Shown here: piece by piece, positions 8,494-16,472 of the stretch
How positions within the stretch are numbered: the stretch's first letter is position 1
How the letters are laid out: every line of letters begins with the position of its first letter
NCBI RefSeq assembly: GCF_030064675.1
Contig: NZ_CP116413.1
Location: forward strand, 3,194,001 to 3,258,000
Length of the DNA stretch: 64,000 bases
Source: Crossiella sp. CA-258035
GTDB taxonomy: Bacteria > Actinomycetota > Actinomycetes > Mycobacteriales > Pseudonocardiaceae
Reading direction: 5' to 3'
Notes under the pieces: generated by a model
Databases searched by the model: none
What the model saw: the letters and a program-made list of their open reading frames with translations, nothing else
Told to the model about the DNA's origin: nothing
Position numbers and translations under genes: made by a program

Positions 8494-9342
8494 TTGACCA
8501 GTCCGGTCCTGCGTTTCGACGTCAACCTCTCCATCCTGTTCACCGAGCTCCCGCTGCTCGAACGCTTCGCCGCGGCCAGGTCAGCCGGGTTAGACGCGGT
8601 GGAGCTGTGGTGGCCGCTGCCCGAAGCCGTTCCGCTGCAACGGGAACTGGACACGGTGCGGCACGCGATCGAGGACGCCGGAGTGCGCCTGGTCGGGCTC
8701 AACTTCGCCGCGGGCGACATGGCGGCGGGGGAGCGGGGCCTGCTGTCCCGGCCCGCCGACGTGCACCTGTTCCGGGAGAACGTCCACGTGGCCGTCGAGT
8801 TCGCCGGCCAGCTGGGCTGCCGGACGCTCAACGCCCTCTACGGCAACCGGGAACCCGGGCTGTGGCCGCAGGAGCAGGACGAGCTGGCCGTGGCCAACCT
8901 GACCTACGCCGCCCAGGCCGCCGACCGGATCGGGGCCACCGTGGTGGTGGAGGCGCTGAACTCGCACGAGAACCCGGTCTACCCCATCATCTCGCTCGCC
9001 TCCGCCTACCACGTGCTGGAGCTGGTGCGCGCGAACGGGCCGCGGAACGTGGCCTTCCTGGCCGACCTCTACCACCTGAGCCGGATGGGTGAGGACCTGG
9101 ACACCCAGATCGACCGGCGGGCCGCGGAGTTCGGCCACGTGCAGATCGCCGACGTCCCTGGCCGCGGCCAGCCGGGCACCGGCGGCATCGACTACGAGAA
9201 GGTGCTCGCCCGCCTGCTGCTCGCGGGCTACCAGGGCCACATCGGCCTGGAGTACCGCCCCGTCGGCTTCAGCGCGGACAGCTTCGGCTGGCTGCCCAAG
9301 CTCAGGGCCGCGGTGGAGTCCACTGTGGAGGGATCGGCATGA
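8494..9342 (+). CDS. hyi: Hydroxypyruvate isomerase
   Basis: A 282-residue TIM-barrel protein of the xylose-isomerase-like family. Hydroxypyruvate isomerases interconvert hydroxypyruvate and tartronate semialdehyde. Typical features are 'FDVNLSILFTELPLLERF' near the N-terminus, 'VVVEALNSHENP' with a metal-binding glutamate, 'FLADLYHLSRMGED' and 'HVQIADVPGRGQPGTG', then 'GLEYRP' near the end. The start is taken as TTG 8494, preceded by a GGAG site at 8485-8488. Its stop overlaps the next ATG (ATGA), so translation is coupled to glxR. It works with Gcl and GlxR in converting two glyoxylates to glycerate. Confidence 0.9.
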   Translation: MTSPVLRFDVNLSILFTELPLLERFAAARSAGLDAVELWWPLPEAVPLQRELDTVRHAIEDAGVRLVGLNFAAGDMAAGERGLLSRPADVHLFRENVHVAVEFAGQLGCRTLNALYGNREPGLWPQEQDELAVANLTYAAQAADRIGATVVVEALNSHENPVYPIISLASAYHVLELVRANGPRNVAFLADLYHLSRMGEDLDTQIDRRAAEFGHVQIADVPGRGQPGTGGIDYEKVLARLLLAGYQGHIGLEYRPVGFSADSFGWLPKLRAAVESTVEGSA

Positions 9343-10229
9343 CGGCTGTCGGATTCATCGGCCTCGGCATCATGGGCGCGCCCATGGCCATCAATCTGGT
9401 GCGCGCCGGGCGCCGGGTGATCGGCCACGACGTCTTCGGCGCCGGCCCGGCCCGGCTGGCCGAGGCCGGTGGCGAGACCGCGGGCAGCATCGCCGAGGTG
9501 CTGGGCCAGGCCGAGGTGGTGATCACCATGCTGCCGGACTCCCCGCAGGTGGAGCAGGTGGCTCTCGGCGACGGCGGGCTGTTCGAGCACGCCAAGCCCG
9601 GACTGCTGCACATCGACATGAGCTCCATCCGCCCGGAGACCTCCCGCAAGCTCGCCGAGCTGGGCGCGGCCGCCGGGATCAGGGTGCTGGACGCGCCGGT
9701 CAGCGGCGGGGAGAAGGGCGCGGTGGACGGCTCGCTGTCCATCATGGTCGGCGGTGCGGCGGAGGACTTCGCCGCCGCGCTGCCGCTGTTCGAGGTGCTC
9801 GGCGGCACCATCGTCCACGTTGGACAGTCCGGCGCGGGTCAGACGGTGAAGGCGGCCAACCAGCTGGTGGTCGGCGGCACCTACGCGCTGGTGGCCGAGG
9901 CGATCGTGCTGCTGGAGGCCGCCGGGGTGGACGCCGACCGCGGCCTGGACGTGCTGGCCGGTGGCCTGGCGGGCAGCCGCATCCTGGAACTCAAACGCAG
10001 GTCCATGGTGGCCAGGGAGTTCACCCCAGGCTTCCGGATCGACCTGCACCACAAGGACATGGGCATCGTGCTGGCCGAGGCCCGCTCGGCTGAGGTGGCC
10101 CTTCCCGTCACGGGAGTCACCGCGGCGCTGATCGCGGCGGCTCGTGGCCAGGGCTACGGCGCCCTGGACCACTCGGCCCTGCTGAAAGTGATCGAGAACC
10201 TCTCCGGACGAGGGAGCGACCCGCGATGA
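9339..10229 (+). CDS. glxR: 2-hydroxy-3-oxopropionate (tartronate semialdehyde) reductase
   Basis: A 296-residue member of the 3-hydroxyisobutyrate dehydrogenase-like family that reduces tartronate semialdehyde to D-glycerate with NAD(P)H. 'GFIGLGIMGAPMAINL' at the N-terminus is the Rossmann dinucleotide loop with the family signature. 'DAPVSGGEKGA' near residue 120 is the substrate loop. 'GQTVKAANQLVV' near residue 170 carries the catalytic lysine. 'HKDMGIVLAEAR' is typical of the C-terminal helical domain. Both ends overlap neighbours by ATGA junctions, so it is co-translated between hyi and gcl. Confidence 0.92.
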   Translation: MTAVGFIGLGIMGAPMAINLVRAGRRVIGHDVFGAGPARLAEAGGETAGSIAEVLGQAEVVITMLPDSPQVEQVALGDGGLFEHAKPGLLHIDMSSIRPETSRKLAELGAAAGIRVLDAPVSGGEKGAVDGSLSIMVGGAAEDFAAALPLFEVLGGTIVHVGQSGAGQTVKAANQLVVGGTYALVAEAIVLLEAAGVDADRGLDVLAGGLAGSRILELKRRSMVAREFTPGFRIDLHHKDMGIVLAEARSAEVALPVTGVTAALIAAARGQGYGALDHSALLKVIENLSGRGSDPR

Positions 10230-11941
10230 ACAGCATTCCCTGCATGGAGGCCGTGGTCAGGGTGCTGGAGTCCGAAGGCGTGGACACCGTCTTCGGCATT
10301 CCCGGCGCCGCGATCCTGCCGCTCTACGCCGCACTGCAACACAGCTCGATCCGCCACATCACCGTGCGCCACGAAGAAGGCGGCACGCACTCCGCGGACG
10401 GCTGGGCCAGGGTCACCGGCAACGTCGGGGTGTGCATCGGCACCTCCGGCCCGGCAGGCACCAACATGATCACCGGGTTGTACACCGCGCTGGCGGACTC
10501 GATCCCGATCATCTGCATCACCGGGCAGGCGGCCAAGGCCAAGCTGCACCAGGAGTCCTTCCAGGCCGTGGACATCGTGGAGATCGCCAAACCGGTCACC
10601 AAGTGGGCGGTGCAGCTCAAGGAACCGGCCCAGGCGGCCTGGGTGTTCCGCGAAGCCTTCCGGATCGCCCGGTCAGGGCGGCCCGGCCCGGTGCTGATCG
10701 ACCTGCCCATCGACGTGCAACGAGGACTGTGCCGCTACGACCCGGCGCTGGACGCCCCGCTGCCGGTGGAGGTGCCGCAACCCAGGGCCGAGCCGGTGCG
10801 CGCGGCCATCGAGATGCTCCTGGCAGCCGAACGGCCGCTGATCCTGGCCGGCGGCGGGGTGATCGTGGCCGAGGCCGCCGACGAGCTGCGCGGCCTCGCC
10901 GAGCACCTGGGCATCCCGGTGCAGGTCACCCTGATGGGCAAGGGCGCCTTCCCCGAGGACCACGAGCTGTTCGCCGGCCTGGCCGGGTTGCAGACCCAGA
11001 CCCGGTGGGGCAACGCGGCCTTCCTGGAGAGCGACTGCGTGCTCGCCGTCGGCGCCCGCTTCGGCGACCGGCACACCGGCGACCTGGAGACCTACACCAG
11101 GGGCCGCAAGTTCATCCACGTCGACATCGAGCCCACCCAGCTCGGCAAGGTCTTCGAGCCGGACCTGGGCATCGTCGGGCACGCCAGGCCCACCCTGGCC
11201 GCGCTTGCCTACCAGGCCAAGGAGCTGACCAGGCCGCGCACCCCCGGCGAGTGGCCCAAGCGGATCGGCGAGCTGCGCGAGACGCTGCCCAGGCGGGACG
11301 ACTTCGACGACGTGCCGATCAAACCGCCCAGGGTCTACCGGGAGCTCAACGAGTTCTACCCGCCGGACACCACCTTCGTCACCGCGATCGGGCTCTACCA
11401 GATCTGGTCCGGCCAGTTCCAGCGCACCTACCTGCCCCGCCGCTACCTGGTCTGCGGCCAGGCCGGGCCGCTCGGCTGGGAGATCCCGGCCGCGATCGGC
11501 GTCAAGTGCGCCCACCCGGAGCGCACCGTGGTCGCGGTCTGCGGCGACTACTCCTTCCAGTTCCTGATGGAGGAGGTCGCGGTCGCCGCCCAGTACGAGA
11601 TCCCGTTCGTCATCGTCATGGTCAACAACGAGTACCTCGGGCTGATCCGGCAGGCCGAGATCCCCTACGAGATGAACTACGCGGTGGACCTGCACTACGG
11701 CAGCAGCGGCATCGACCACGTGAAGGTGATGGACGCCTTCGGCTGCGCCGCGGTCCGGGTGGAGGAACCCGGCAAGATCCGCGAGGCGCTGGCCTGGGCC
11801 ACCGAGACCGCCGAGCGCGAGCGCAAGCCGGTGCTGGTGGAGGTCATGGTCGAGCGCGAGGCCAACGCGGCCATGGGGCAGTCCCTGGACGCGATCAAGG
11901 AGTTCGAGCCCGCGCCCGAGCTGGCGCCCGCCGCGGACTGA
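10226..11941 (+). CDS. gcl: Glyoxylate carboligase (ThDP enzyme)
   Basis: A 571-residue ThDP-dependent enzyme that condenses two glyoxylates to tartronate semialdehyde and CO2. Gcl-type features are 'GTSGPAGTNMITGLYTA', 'ITGQAAKAKLHQESFQAVDI', the ThDP-Mg site 'CGDYSFQFLMEEV...NNEYLGLIRQ' and the C-terminal 'MGQSLDAIKEFE'. An oddity is that the loop 'VRHEEGG' places glutamate (E50) where E. coli Gcl has valine 51, the position of the canonical ThDP-activating glutamate in most relatives. Operon context (hyi, glxR) strongly supports Gcl, but side activity of the acetolactate-synthase type should be considered. It is the last gene of the operon and a strong hairpin follows. Confidence 0.88.
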   Translation: MNSIPCMEAVVRVLESEGVDTVFGIPGAAILPLYAALQHSSIRHITVRHEEGGTHSADGWARVTGNVGVCIGTSGPAGTNMITGLYTALADSIPIICITGQAAKAKLHQESFQAVDIVEIAKPVTKWAVQLKEPAQAAWVFREAFRIARSGRPGPVLIDLPIDVQRGLCRYDPALDAPLPVEVPQPRAEPVRAAIEMLLAAERPLILAGGGVIVAEAADELRGLAEHLGIPVQVTLMGKGAFPEDHELFAGLAGLQTQTRWGNAAFLESDCVLAVGARFGDRHTGDLETYTRGRKFIHVDIEPTQLGKVFEPDLGIVGHARPTLAALAYQAKELTRPRTPGEWPKRIGELRETLPRRDDFDDVPIKPPRVYRELNEFYPPDTTFVTAIGLYQIWSGQFQRTYLPRRYLVCGQAGPLGWEIPAAIGVKCAHPERTVVAVCGDYSFQFLMEEVAVAAQYEIPFVIVMVNNEYLGLIRQAEIPYEMNYAVDLHYGSSGIDHVKVMDAFGCAAVRVEEPGKIREALAWATETAERERKPVLVEVMVEREANAAMGQSLDAIKEFEPAPELAPAAD

Positions 11942-11961
11942 CCGCCTCAGGCGTGTGGCGG

Positions 11962-12019
11962 GGGACCTCAGGCCCCCTTACCCCCTCACCGGGCGGGGTA
12001 AGGGGGCCTGAGGGGTCCC
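11962..12019 (+). terminator. Strong hairpin terminator of the glyoxylate operon
   Basis: Arms 11962-11984 and 11995-12019 pair over 23 bp with a 2-base bulge and a 10-base loop. It starts 20 bases after the gcl stop. Confidence 0.75.
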
Positions 12020-12128
12020 GGGTAAGGCGTCCGACGCCCGGAAGGTAGGTGATCGTCGGACGCGGGCGGGCACCCCTCAGCAGGACAGTTCTCCTCACCA
12101 CGACAGAAGTCCGAACGAGGAGAACACC

Positions 12129-12323
12129 ATGATCACCTGGACCGACCAGGCACTGCGCGCCGAGATCGCCTACCGGGCCGAGCGCGCCGAGCACGCGATG
12201 GGTCACGGCGAGGGCAAGGACCGCGCTGCCCGCCGCTGGCTGGGCATCGTGCGCAAGGACGAGGAGACCCAGCCCGAGCCCGACCCCGAGGAGCCCTCGG
12301 AACACTACCGTCACGCCGCCTGA
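12129..12323 (+). CDS. Small acidic hypothetical protein
   Basis: A 64-residue protein without a recognised domain. The first ~45 residues are probably helical and rich in Arg, Glu and Ala ('LRAEIAYRAERAEHAMGHG'). The tail is acidic and proline-rich ('ETQPEPDPEEPSEHY'). A GAGGAG site (12116-12121) lies seven bases before the ATG, and codon usage is typical for the genome. It stands alone between the gcl terminator and the large regulator that starts 14 bases after its stop, so the two may share a transcript. Confidence 0.65.
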   Translation: MITWTDQALRAEIAYRAERAEHAMGHGEGKDRAARRWLGIVRKDEETQPEPDPEEPSEHYRHAA

Positions 12324-12336
12324 AACCAGGTCAGGA

Positions 12337-15312
12337 ATGTCGGCCGGGTATGCCACGATTCAGGACGTGGCACGGTTGGGTTCAGGAATTCCGCTCGTCG
12401 CGCGGGGCGCGCAGCTGCGTCAGCTCCGCGCGGCGTTGCGGCAGGCGGTGCGCGGCACGCCGGGCGCGGTGCTGGTGGCCGGGGACGCCGGGGTGGGCAA
12501 GTCCCGGCTGCTCAGCGAGCTGAGCGAGCTGGCCGCGGCCGAGGACGCGCTGGTGCTCACCGGCCGCTGCCTGGACGTCGGCGAGGGCGGCCTGCCCTAC
12601 CTGCCGTTCGTGGAGGCCCTCGGCCAGCTGCGCGAGGGCCACCTGGACGCGCTGCGCGCCCATCCCGCGCTGGCCAAGCTGCTGCCGGAGCTGCTGCCCG
12701 AGCACGTGGTGCCCTACGACCCGCGGGCCGGCGAGCAGGACATGAGCCAGCTGCAGATGTTCGACGCGGTGCACTCGCTGTTGGTCGAGCTGGCCGCCGG
12801 GCGCACCGTGCTGCTGGCCCTGGAGGACCTGCACTGGGCCGACGGCTCCACCCGGCACCTGCTCTCCTTCCTGCTCTCCCGGCTGCGCGTGGGCCGGCTG
12901 CTGGTGGTGGCCACCTACCGCAGCGACGACCTGCACCGCCGCCACCCGCTGCGCCCGCTGCTGGCCGAGCTGGTCCGGCTGCCGGCGGTGGAGCGCCTCG
13001 ACCTGGCCCCCTTCACCGACAGCGACGCGCGCACCTTCGTCCGCCGCCTCTCCGACGGCACCCTGGCCGAGGACAAGATCGCCCAGATCGCCGAGCGCTC
13101 CGAGGGCAACGCCTTCTTCGCCGAGGAGCTCATCGCCGCCTGCGCCGACCAGGACGACCGGGTGCCGATCGGCCTGGCCGACGTGCTGCTGGCCCGGATC
13201 GAACGGCTCGCCCCGGCCACCCAGCAGATCATCCGGGTCGCCTCGGTCTCCGGCCGCCGGGTCACCGACGCCCGGCTGCGCACGGTCAGCGGCCTGCCCG
13301 AGGCCGAGATCGAGGCCGCGCTGCGCGAGGCGGTCACCCACCACGTGCTGCTGTACAAGGACGACAACCACGCCTACGTCTTCCGGCACGCCCTGCTCCG
13401 CGAGGCCGTCTACGCCGACCTGCTGCCCGGCGAGCGGGTCCGGCTGCACGCCGGGTACGCCCGGTTCCTGGCCGCCAAGGACGGCAGGCGCGGGGTGGCC
13501 GCCGAACTGGCCCACCACAGCCTGGAGAGCCACGCGCTGCCGCAGGCGCTGGCCGCCTCGGTGGTCGCCGCCCGCGAGGCCATGGAGGCCCGCGCCCCGG
13601 CCAAGGCGCTGCGGCACCTGGAACAGGCGATGAAGCTGTGGGGCGCGGTGCCCGACCCGGAAAAGGTCAGCGGCGGCGACGAGCTCAAGCTGGTGCACAA
13701 GGCGATGTACACGGCCAGCCTGGCCGGGGAGGACGACCGCGCGCTGGCCTACGGGCGCACCGCGGTGCACATGGCCGAGGAGCTGGGCGACCCGGTGCGC
13801 GCGGCCGAGGTGCGGCGCAAGTACGTGCAGACCCTGCTGGCCCTGGAAGGCAAGCGGGACAAGGCGCACCAGGTGATCGAACGCGCCTGGCAGCTGGTCG
13901 CCGACCAGCCCGCCAGCCCCACCCGGGCCTGGGTGCAGGCCATGCGGGCCAGGGTGGCGATGAGCGCGGACGAGCAGAGCTACGGCCCGGCCCGCGAGTA
14001 CGCCGAGGGCGCGCTGGCCGACGCCAGGGCCAGCGACGCCGTCGGCGCGGAGACCGACGCGCTGGTCTCGCTGTCGGTGATCCTGGTCCGCGGCGGCGAG
14101 GTGGCCGAGGCGGTGCGGCGGCTGCACGAGGCGGTGGAGCGGGCCCGCGCCGCCGACATCCCCAGCGTGGAGCTGCGCGCCTGGTTCAACCTGGCCGTCA
14201 CCCACTACGAACAGGGCCTGCTCACCGAGGCGCTGGCGGCCGCAGCCAGCGGTGGCCGCCGGGCCGCGGACACCGGCCTCAACTGGAGCCCCTACGGCAC
14301 CGAGCTGCGGGTGCTGCACATCCTGCTGCACTACGTGGCAGGCGACTGGGACGCCGCACTGGCCGCCGCCGACCTCGGCACCTGCTCGGTGCCGGACATC
14401 GCCAGCGCCCGGCTCACCGCGATCTCGCTGTTCCCGCTGGTCGGGCGGGGCGAGTCGGCCGCGGCGATGGAGCTGGTGCGGCGGCTGCGCCCGGAGTGGC
14501 ACAAGGACTGGGACATCGCGGTGATCGCCGCGGCCTGCGCCGCCGACGCCGAGCTGTGGCAGGGCCGCCCGGACAAGGCCCTGGAGTGGATCGACGAAGC
14601 CCTGTCGGTGGCCCGGCGCTACCGCGAGCTGGCGGTGATCCGGATCGGCACCCTCGGCCTGGCCGCGCACGCCGAGCTGGCGGCCAAAGCCAGGCAGCGC
14701 AAGGACACCGAGGCCGAGACCCGGCACCGGGAGGCGGGGGAGCGGCTGCTGGCCCAGATCCGCGGGGTGTCCACCGTGGCCGCCCCGCGCAGCGGCGAGC
14801 TGGGTCCCGAGGCCAGGGCCTGGCTGGCCCGCGCCGAGGCCGAGGCCGCCCGCGTGCACGGCGAGGACACCCCGGCACAGTGGAGCGCGGTGTTGGAGGC
14901 GTTCGGCTACGGCCACACCTACGAGCAGACCCTGGCCCGCTACCGCCTGGCCGCCGCCTGCCTGGTCGCCGGCGACAAACCCGCCGCCGAGACCGCGCTG
15001 TGCCAGGCCACCGAGGACGCCACCCGGCTCGGCGCGGCCCCGCTGCTGGACGCGCTGGCCAAGCTCGCCCGCCGCGCCCGCCTCAACCTGACCGGCCCGG
15101 CTCCGCAACGCGACACCGTCGACCCGTTCACCCCGCGTGAGCGCGCGGTGCTGGCCCTGGTCGCCCTCGGTCACACCAACCGGCAGGTCGGCGCGGAGCT
15201 CTACATCAGCGAGAAGACGGTGAGCGTGCACCTGAGCCGGGTGATGGCCAAACTGGGAGCCGCCAGCCGCACCGAGGCGGTCACCAAGGCCCACGAACGG
15301 GCGTTGCTGTGA
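12337..15312 (+). CDS. LAL-type LuxR regulator with AAA-like ATPase
   Basis: A 991-residue large ATP-binding regulator of the LuxR family. Residues ~25-330 form a STAND-type ATPase with Walker A 'GDAGVGKS' near 50 and Walker B 'VLLALEDLHWAD' near 160. Residues ~350-900 are alpha-helical repeats of TPR type. The last ~65 residues are a LuxR helix-turn-helix ('FTPRERAVLALVALGHTNRQ', 'ISEKTVSVHLSRVMAKLGA'). Such proteins bind a ligand and ATP and then activate nearby operons. The start is uncertain: ATG 12337 has only a weak AGGTCAGG site, and GTG 12367 in the same frame is an alternative. The neighbours do not reveal its target. Confidence 0.92.
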   Translation: MSAGYATIQDVARLGSGIPLVARGAQLRQLRAALRQAVRGTPGAVLVAGDAGVGKSRLLSELSELAAAEDALVLTGRCLDVGEGGLPYLPFVEALGQLREGHLDALRAHPALAKLLPELLPEHVVPYDPRAGEQDMSQLQMFDAVHSLLVELAAGRTVLLALEDLHWADGSTRHLLSFLLSRLRVGRLLVVATYRSDDLHRRHPLRPLLAELVRLPAVERLDLAPFTDSDARTFVRRLSDGTLAEDKIAQIAERSEGNAFFAEELIAACADQDDRVPIGLADVLLARIERLAPATQQIIRVASVSGRRVTDARLRTVSGLPEAEIEAALREAVTHHVLLYKDDNHAYVFRHALLREAVYADLLPGERVRLHAGYARFLAAKDGRRGVAAELAHHSLESHALPQALAASVVAAREAMEARAPAKALRHLEQAMKLWGAVPDPEKVSGGDELKLVHKAMYTASLAGEDDRALAYGRTAVHMAEELGDPVRAAEVRRKYVQTLLALEGKRDKAHQVIERAWQLVADQPASPTRAWVQAMRARVAMSADEQSYGPAREYAEGALADARASDAVGAETDALVSLSVILVRGGEVAEAVRRLHEAVERARAADIPSVELRAWFNLAVTHYEQGLLTEALAAAASGGRRAADTGLNWSPYGTELRVLHILLHYVAGDWDAALAAADLGTCSVPDIASARLTAISLFPLVGRGESAAAMELVRRLRPEWHKDWDIAVIAAACAADAELWQGRPDKALEWIDEALSVARRYRELAVIRIGTLGLAAHAELAAKARQRKDTEAETRHREAGERLLAQIRGVSTVAAPRSGELGPEARAWLARAEAEAARVHGEDTPAQWSAVLEAFGYGHTYEQTLARYRLAAACLVAGDKPAAETALCQATEDATRLGAAPLLDALAKLARRARLNLTGPAPQRDTVDPFTPRERAVLALVALGHTNRQVGAELYISEKTVSVHLSRVMAKLGAASRTEAVTKAHERALL

Positions 15313-15318
15313 CCGGGG

Positions 15319-15726
15319 TCAGCGCAGCGAACCGGCCGCGTGCAGCTCGTCGAAGATGATCTTGTCCACCGGCGCCACCCGCTCCCGGTCGGCGTAGCCC
15401 AGCCAGACCACCTCGGCGATCTCGCTGCTGGCCACCGGCGTGCCGGTGTACTCGGCCGAGTAGCAGGTCATCCGCACCAGCACACCCTCGGCGTGCCCGT
15501 GCGCCTGCGCCTGGAAGGTGCCCACGTGCACCGCGGTCTCCGGCGCGACCGCAACGCCCAGCTCCTCGGCGATCTCCCGCACCAGGGTCTGCACGTCGGT
15601 CTCGCCGGGCTCGCGCTTGCCGCCGGGCAGGTAGTAGGCGTCCTTGCCGTGCGAGCGGGTGCTCAGCACCCGGCCGTCGGCCAGGTCGATCAACGCGATC
15701 TTGTCGATGATGCGCATGTTCCCCAT
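15319..15726 (-). CDS. Nudix hydrolase
   Basis: A 135-residue Nudix protein. The Nudix box runs from 'GGKREPGE' to 'REIAEELGV' (about residues 35-58) with the metal-binding glutamates in place. Members hydrolyse nucleoside diphosphates linked to another group, often oxidised or surplus nucleotides. The substrate is not evident. The gene faces away from the EF-hand gene with only 32 bases between starts. A second ATG (residue 4, giving 'MRIIDKIALID') is a possible start because GACAAT lies seven bases before it. Confidence 0.88.
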   Translation of the reverse strand: MGNMRIIDKIALIDLADGRVLSTRSHGKDAYYLPGGKREPGETDVQTLVREIAEELGVAVAPETAVHVGTFQAQAHGHAEGVLVRMTCYSAEYTGTPVASSEIAEVVWLGYADRERVAPVDKIIFDELHAAGSLR

Positions 15727-15746
15727 TGTCGGCGGCGGTCAACCCC

Positions 15747-15752
15747 TACCAT
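15747..15752 (+). promoter_or_regulatory. Probable -10 box (TACCAT), leaderless EF-hand gene
   Basis: TACCAT ends six bases before GTG 15759. Its spacing matches the same motif before GTG 16473. Confidence 0.45.
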
Positions 15753-15758
15753 GTGCGC

Positions 15759-16307
15759 GTGACGCCGGAACTTCAGCGCAAGCTCGACCACGCCTTCGCC
15801 GCCTTCGACGAGGACCACGACGGCTACATCCAGCTCAGCGACCTGGAGGAGCGCAGCAGGCGCTTCTGCGTGCGGTTCAACGAAACCGACTCGCCCAAGG
15901 GCAACGCGGCCCTGGAGGGCATGCGGGCGCACTGGCAGGCGCTGGTCGAGCTGACCGACAGCGACAAGGACGGCCGGATCAGCAAGGCCGAGTTCATCGA
16001 CGCCGTCGGCACCGCCCTGGCCGAACCGGACGCCGGTTTCGACCGGGTGTTCCGGCCCGCGCTGGCCGCCGGGTTCGCGCTGGCCGACACCAACGACGAC
16101 GGGGCCATCGGGGTGGAGGAGTTCGTCGCCTTCATGTACCTGGCCGGTTTCTCGCTGGCCAAGGCGCCGAGGCTGTTCGCGCTGCTGGACACCAACGGCG
16201 ACGGCAAGGTCAGCGTGGAGGAGTGGCTCACCGCCTTCAAGACCCACTACACCGAGGCCACCGCCGACCTCGACCTCCCGGTGAACGCATTCTTCGGCAG
16301 CACCTGA
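15759..16307 (+). CDS. EF-hand calcium-binding protein (calerythrin-like)
   Basis: A 182-residue cytoplasmic protein with four EF-hand loops: 'DEDHDGYIQLSD' (residues 17-28), 'DSDKDGRISKAE', 'DTNDDGAIGVEE' and 'DTNGDGKVSVEE'. Loops two to four have the canonical glutamate at position 12. Loop one ends in aspartate and may bind weakly. Length and spacing fit the calerythrin/sarcoplasmic-type proteins of actinomycetes, thought to buffer or sense calcium. GTG 15759 is chosen because a TACCAT box lies six bases upstream. TTG 15726 and GTG 15753 are in-frame alternatives. It has no signal peptide. A nested hairpin begins five bases after the stop. Confidence 0.9.
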   Translation: MTPELQRKLDHAFAAFDEDHDGYIQLSDLEERSRRFCVRFNETDSPKGNAALEGMRAHWQALVELTDSDKDGRISKAEFIDAVGTALAEPDAGFDRVFRPALAAGFALADTNDDGAIGVEEFVAFMYLAGFSLAKAPRLFALLDTNGDGKVSVEEWLTAFKTHYTEATADLDLPVNAFFGST

Positions 16308-16311
16308 GACG

Positions 16312-16428
16312 CAGGTCGTGTGGGGCGGATCTCGCACGCGATCGCCGGGCCCAGCCCGTCCCTGGCGGCACCGCCAGGAACGACCTGGACTCCGGCGCTC
16401 ACGCACGAGATCCGCCCCACACGACCTG
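16312..16428. repeat. Nested inverted repeat between EF-hand and DUF4429 genes
   Basis: Outer arms 16312-16334 and 16406-16428 are a perfect 23-bp inverted repeat. Inside lie CGCCGG/CCGGCG and a tight CCTGGCGG-ca-CCGCCAGG hairpin (16361-16378). It may end EF-hand transcription, but the 71-base interior is larger than a simple terminator. Confidence 0.75.
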
Positions 16429-16460
16429 TCGCACACACACCGTCCACACGCGACGCTGAC

Positions 16461-16466
16461 TACCAT
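16461..16466 (+). promoter_or_regulatory. Probable -10 box (TACCAT), leaderless DUF4429 gene
   Basis: TACCAT ends six bases before GTG 16473. No ribosome site is visible there. Confidence 0.45.
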
Positions 16467-16472
16467 TGACCG

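Noticed and set aside
12382-15294. 970-codon open frame antisense to the LAL regulator
   Set aside because: High GC makes the antisense frame free of stops. Its product is low-complexity Gly/Gln/Val/Leu, whereas the plus strand encodes clear ATPase and LuxR motifs.
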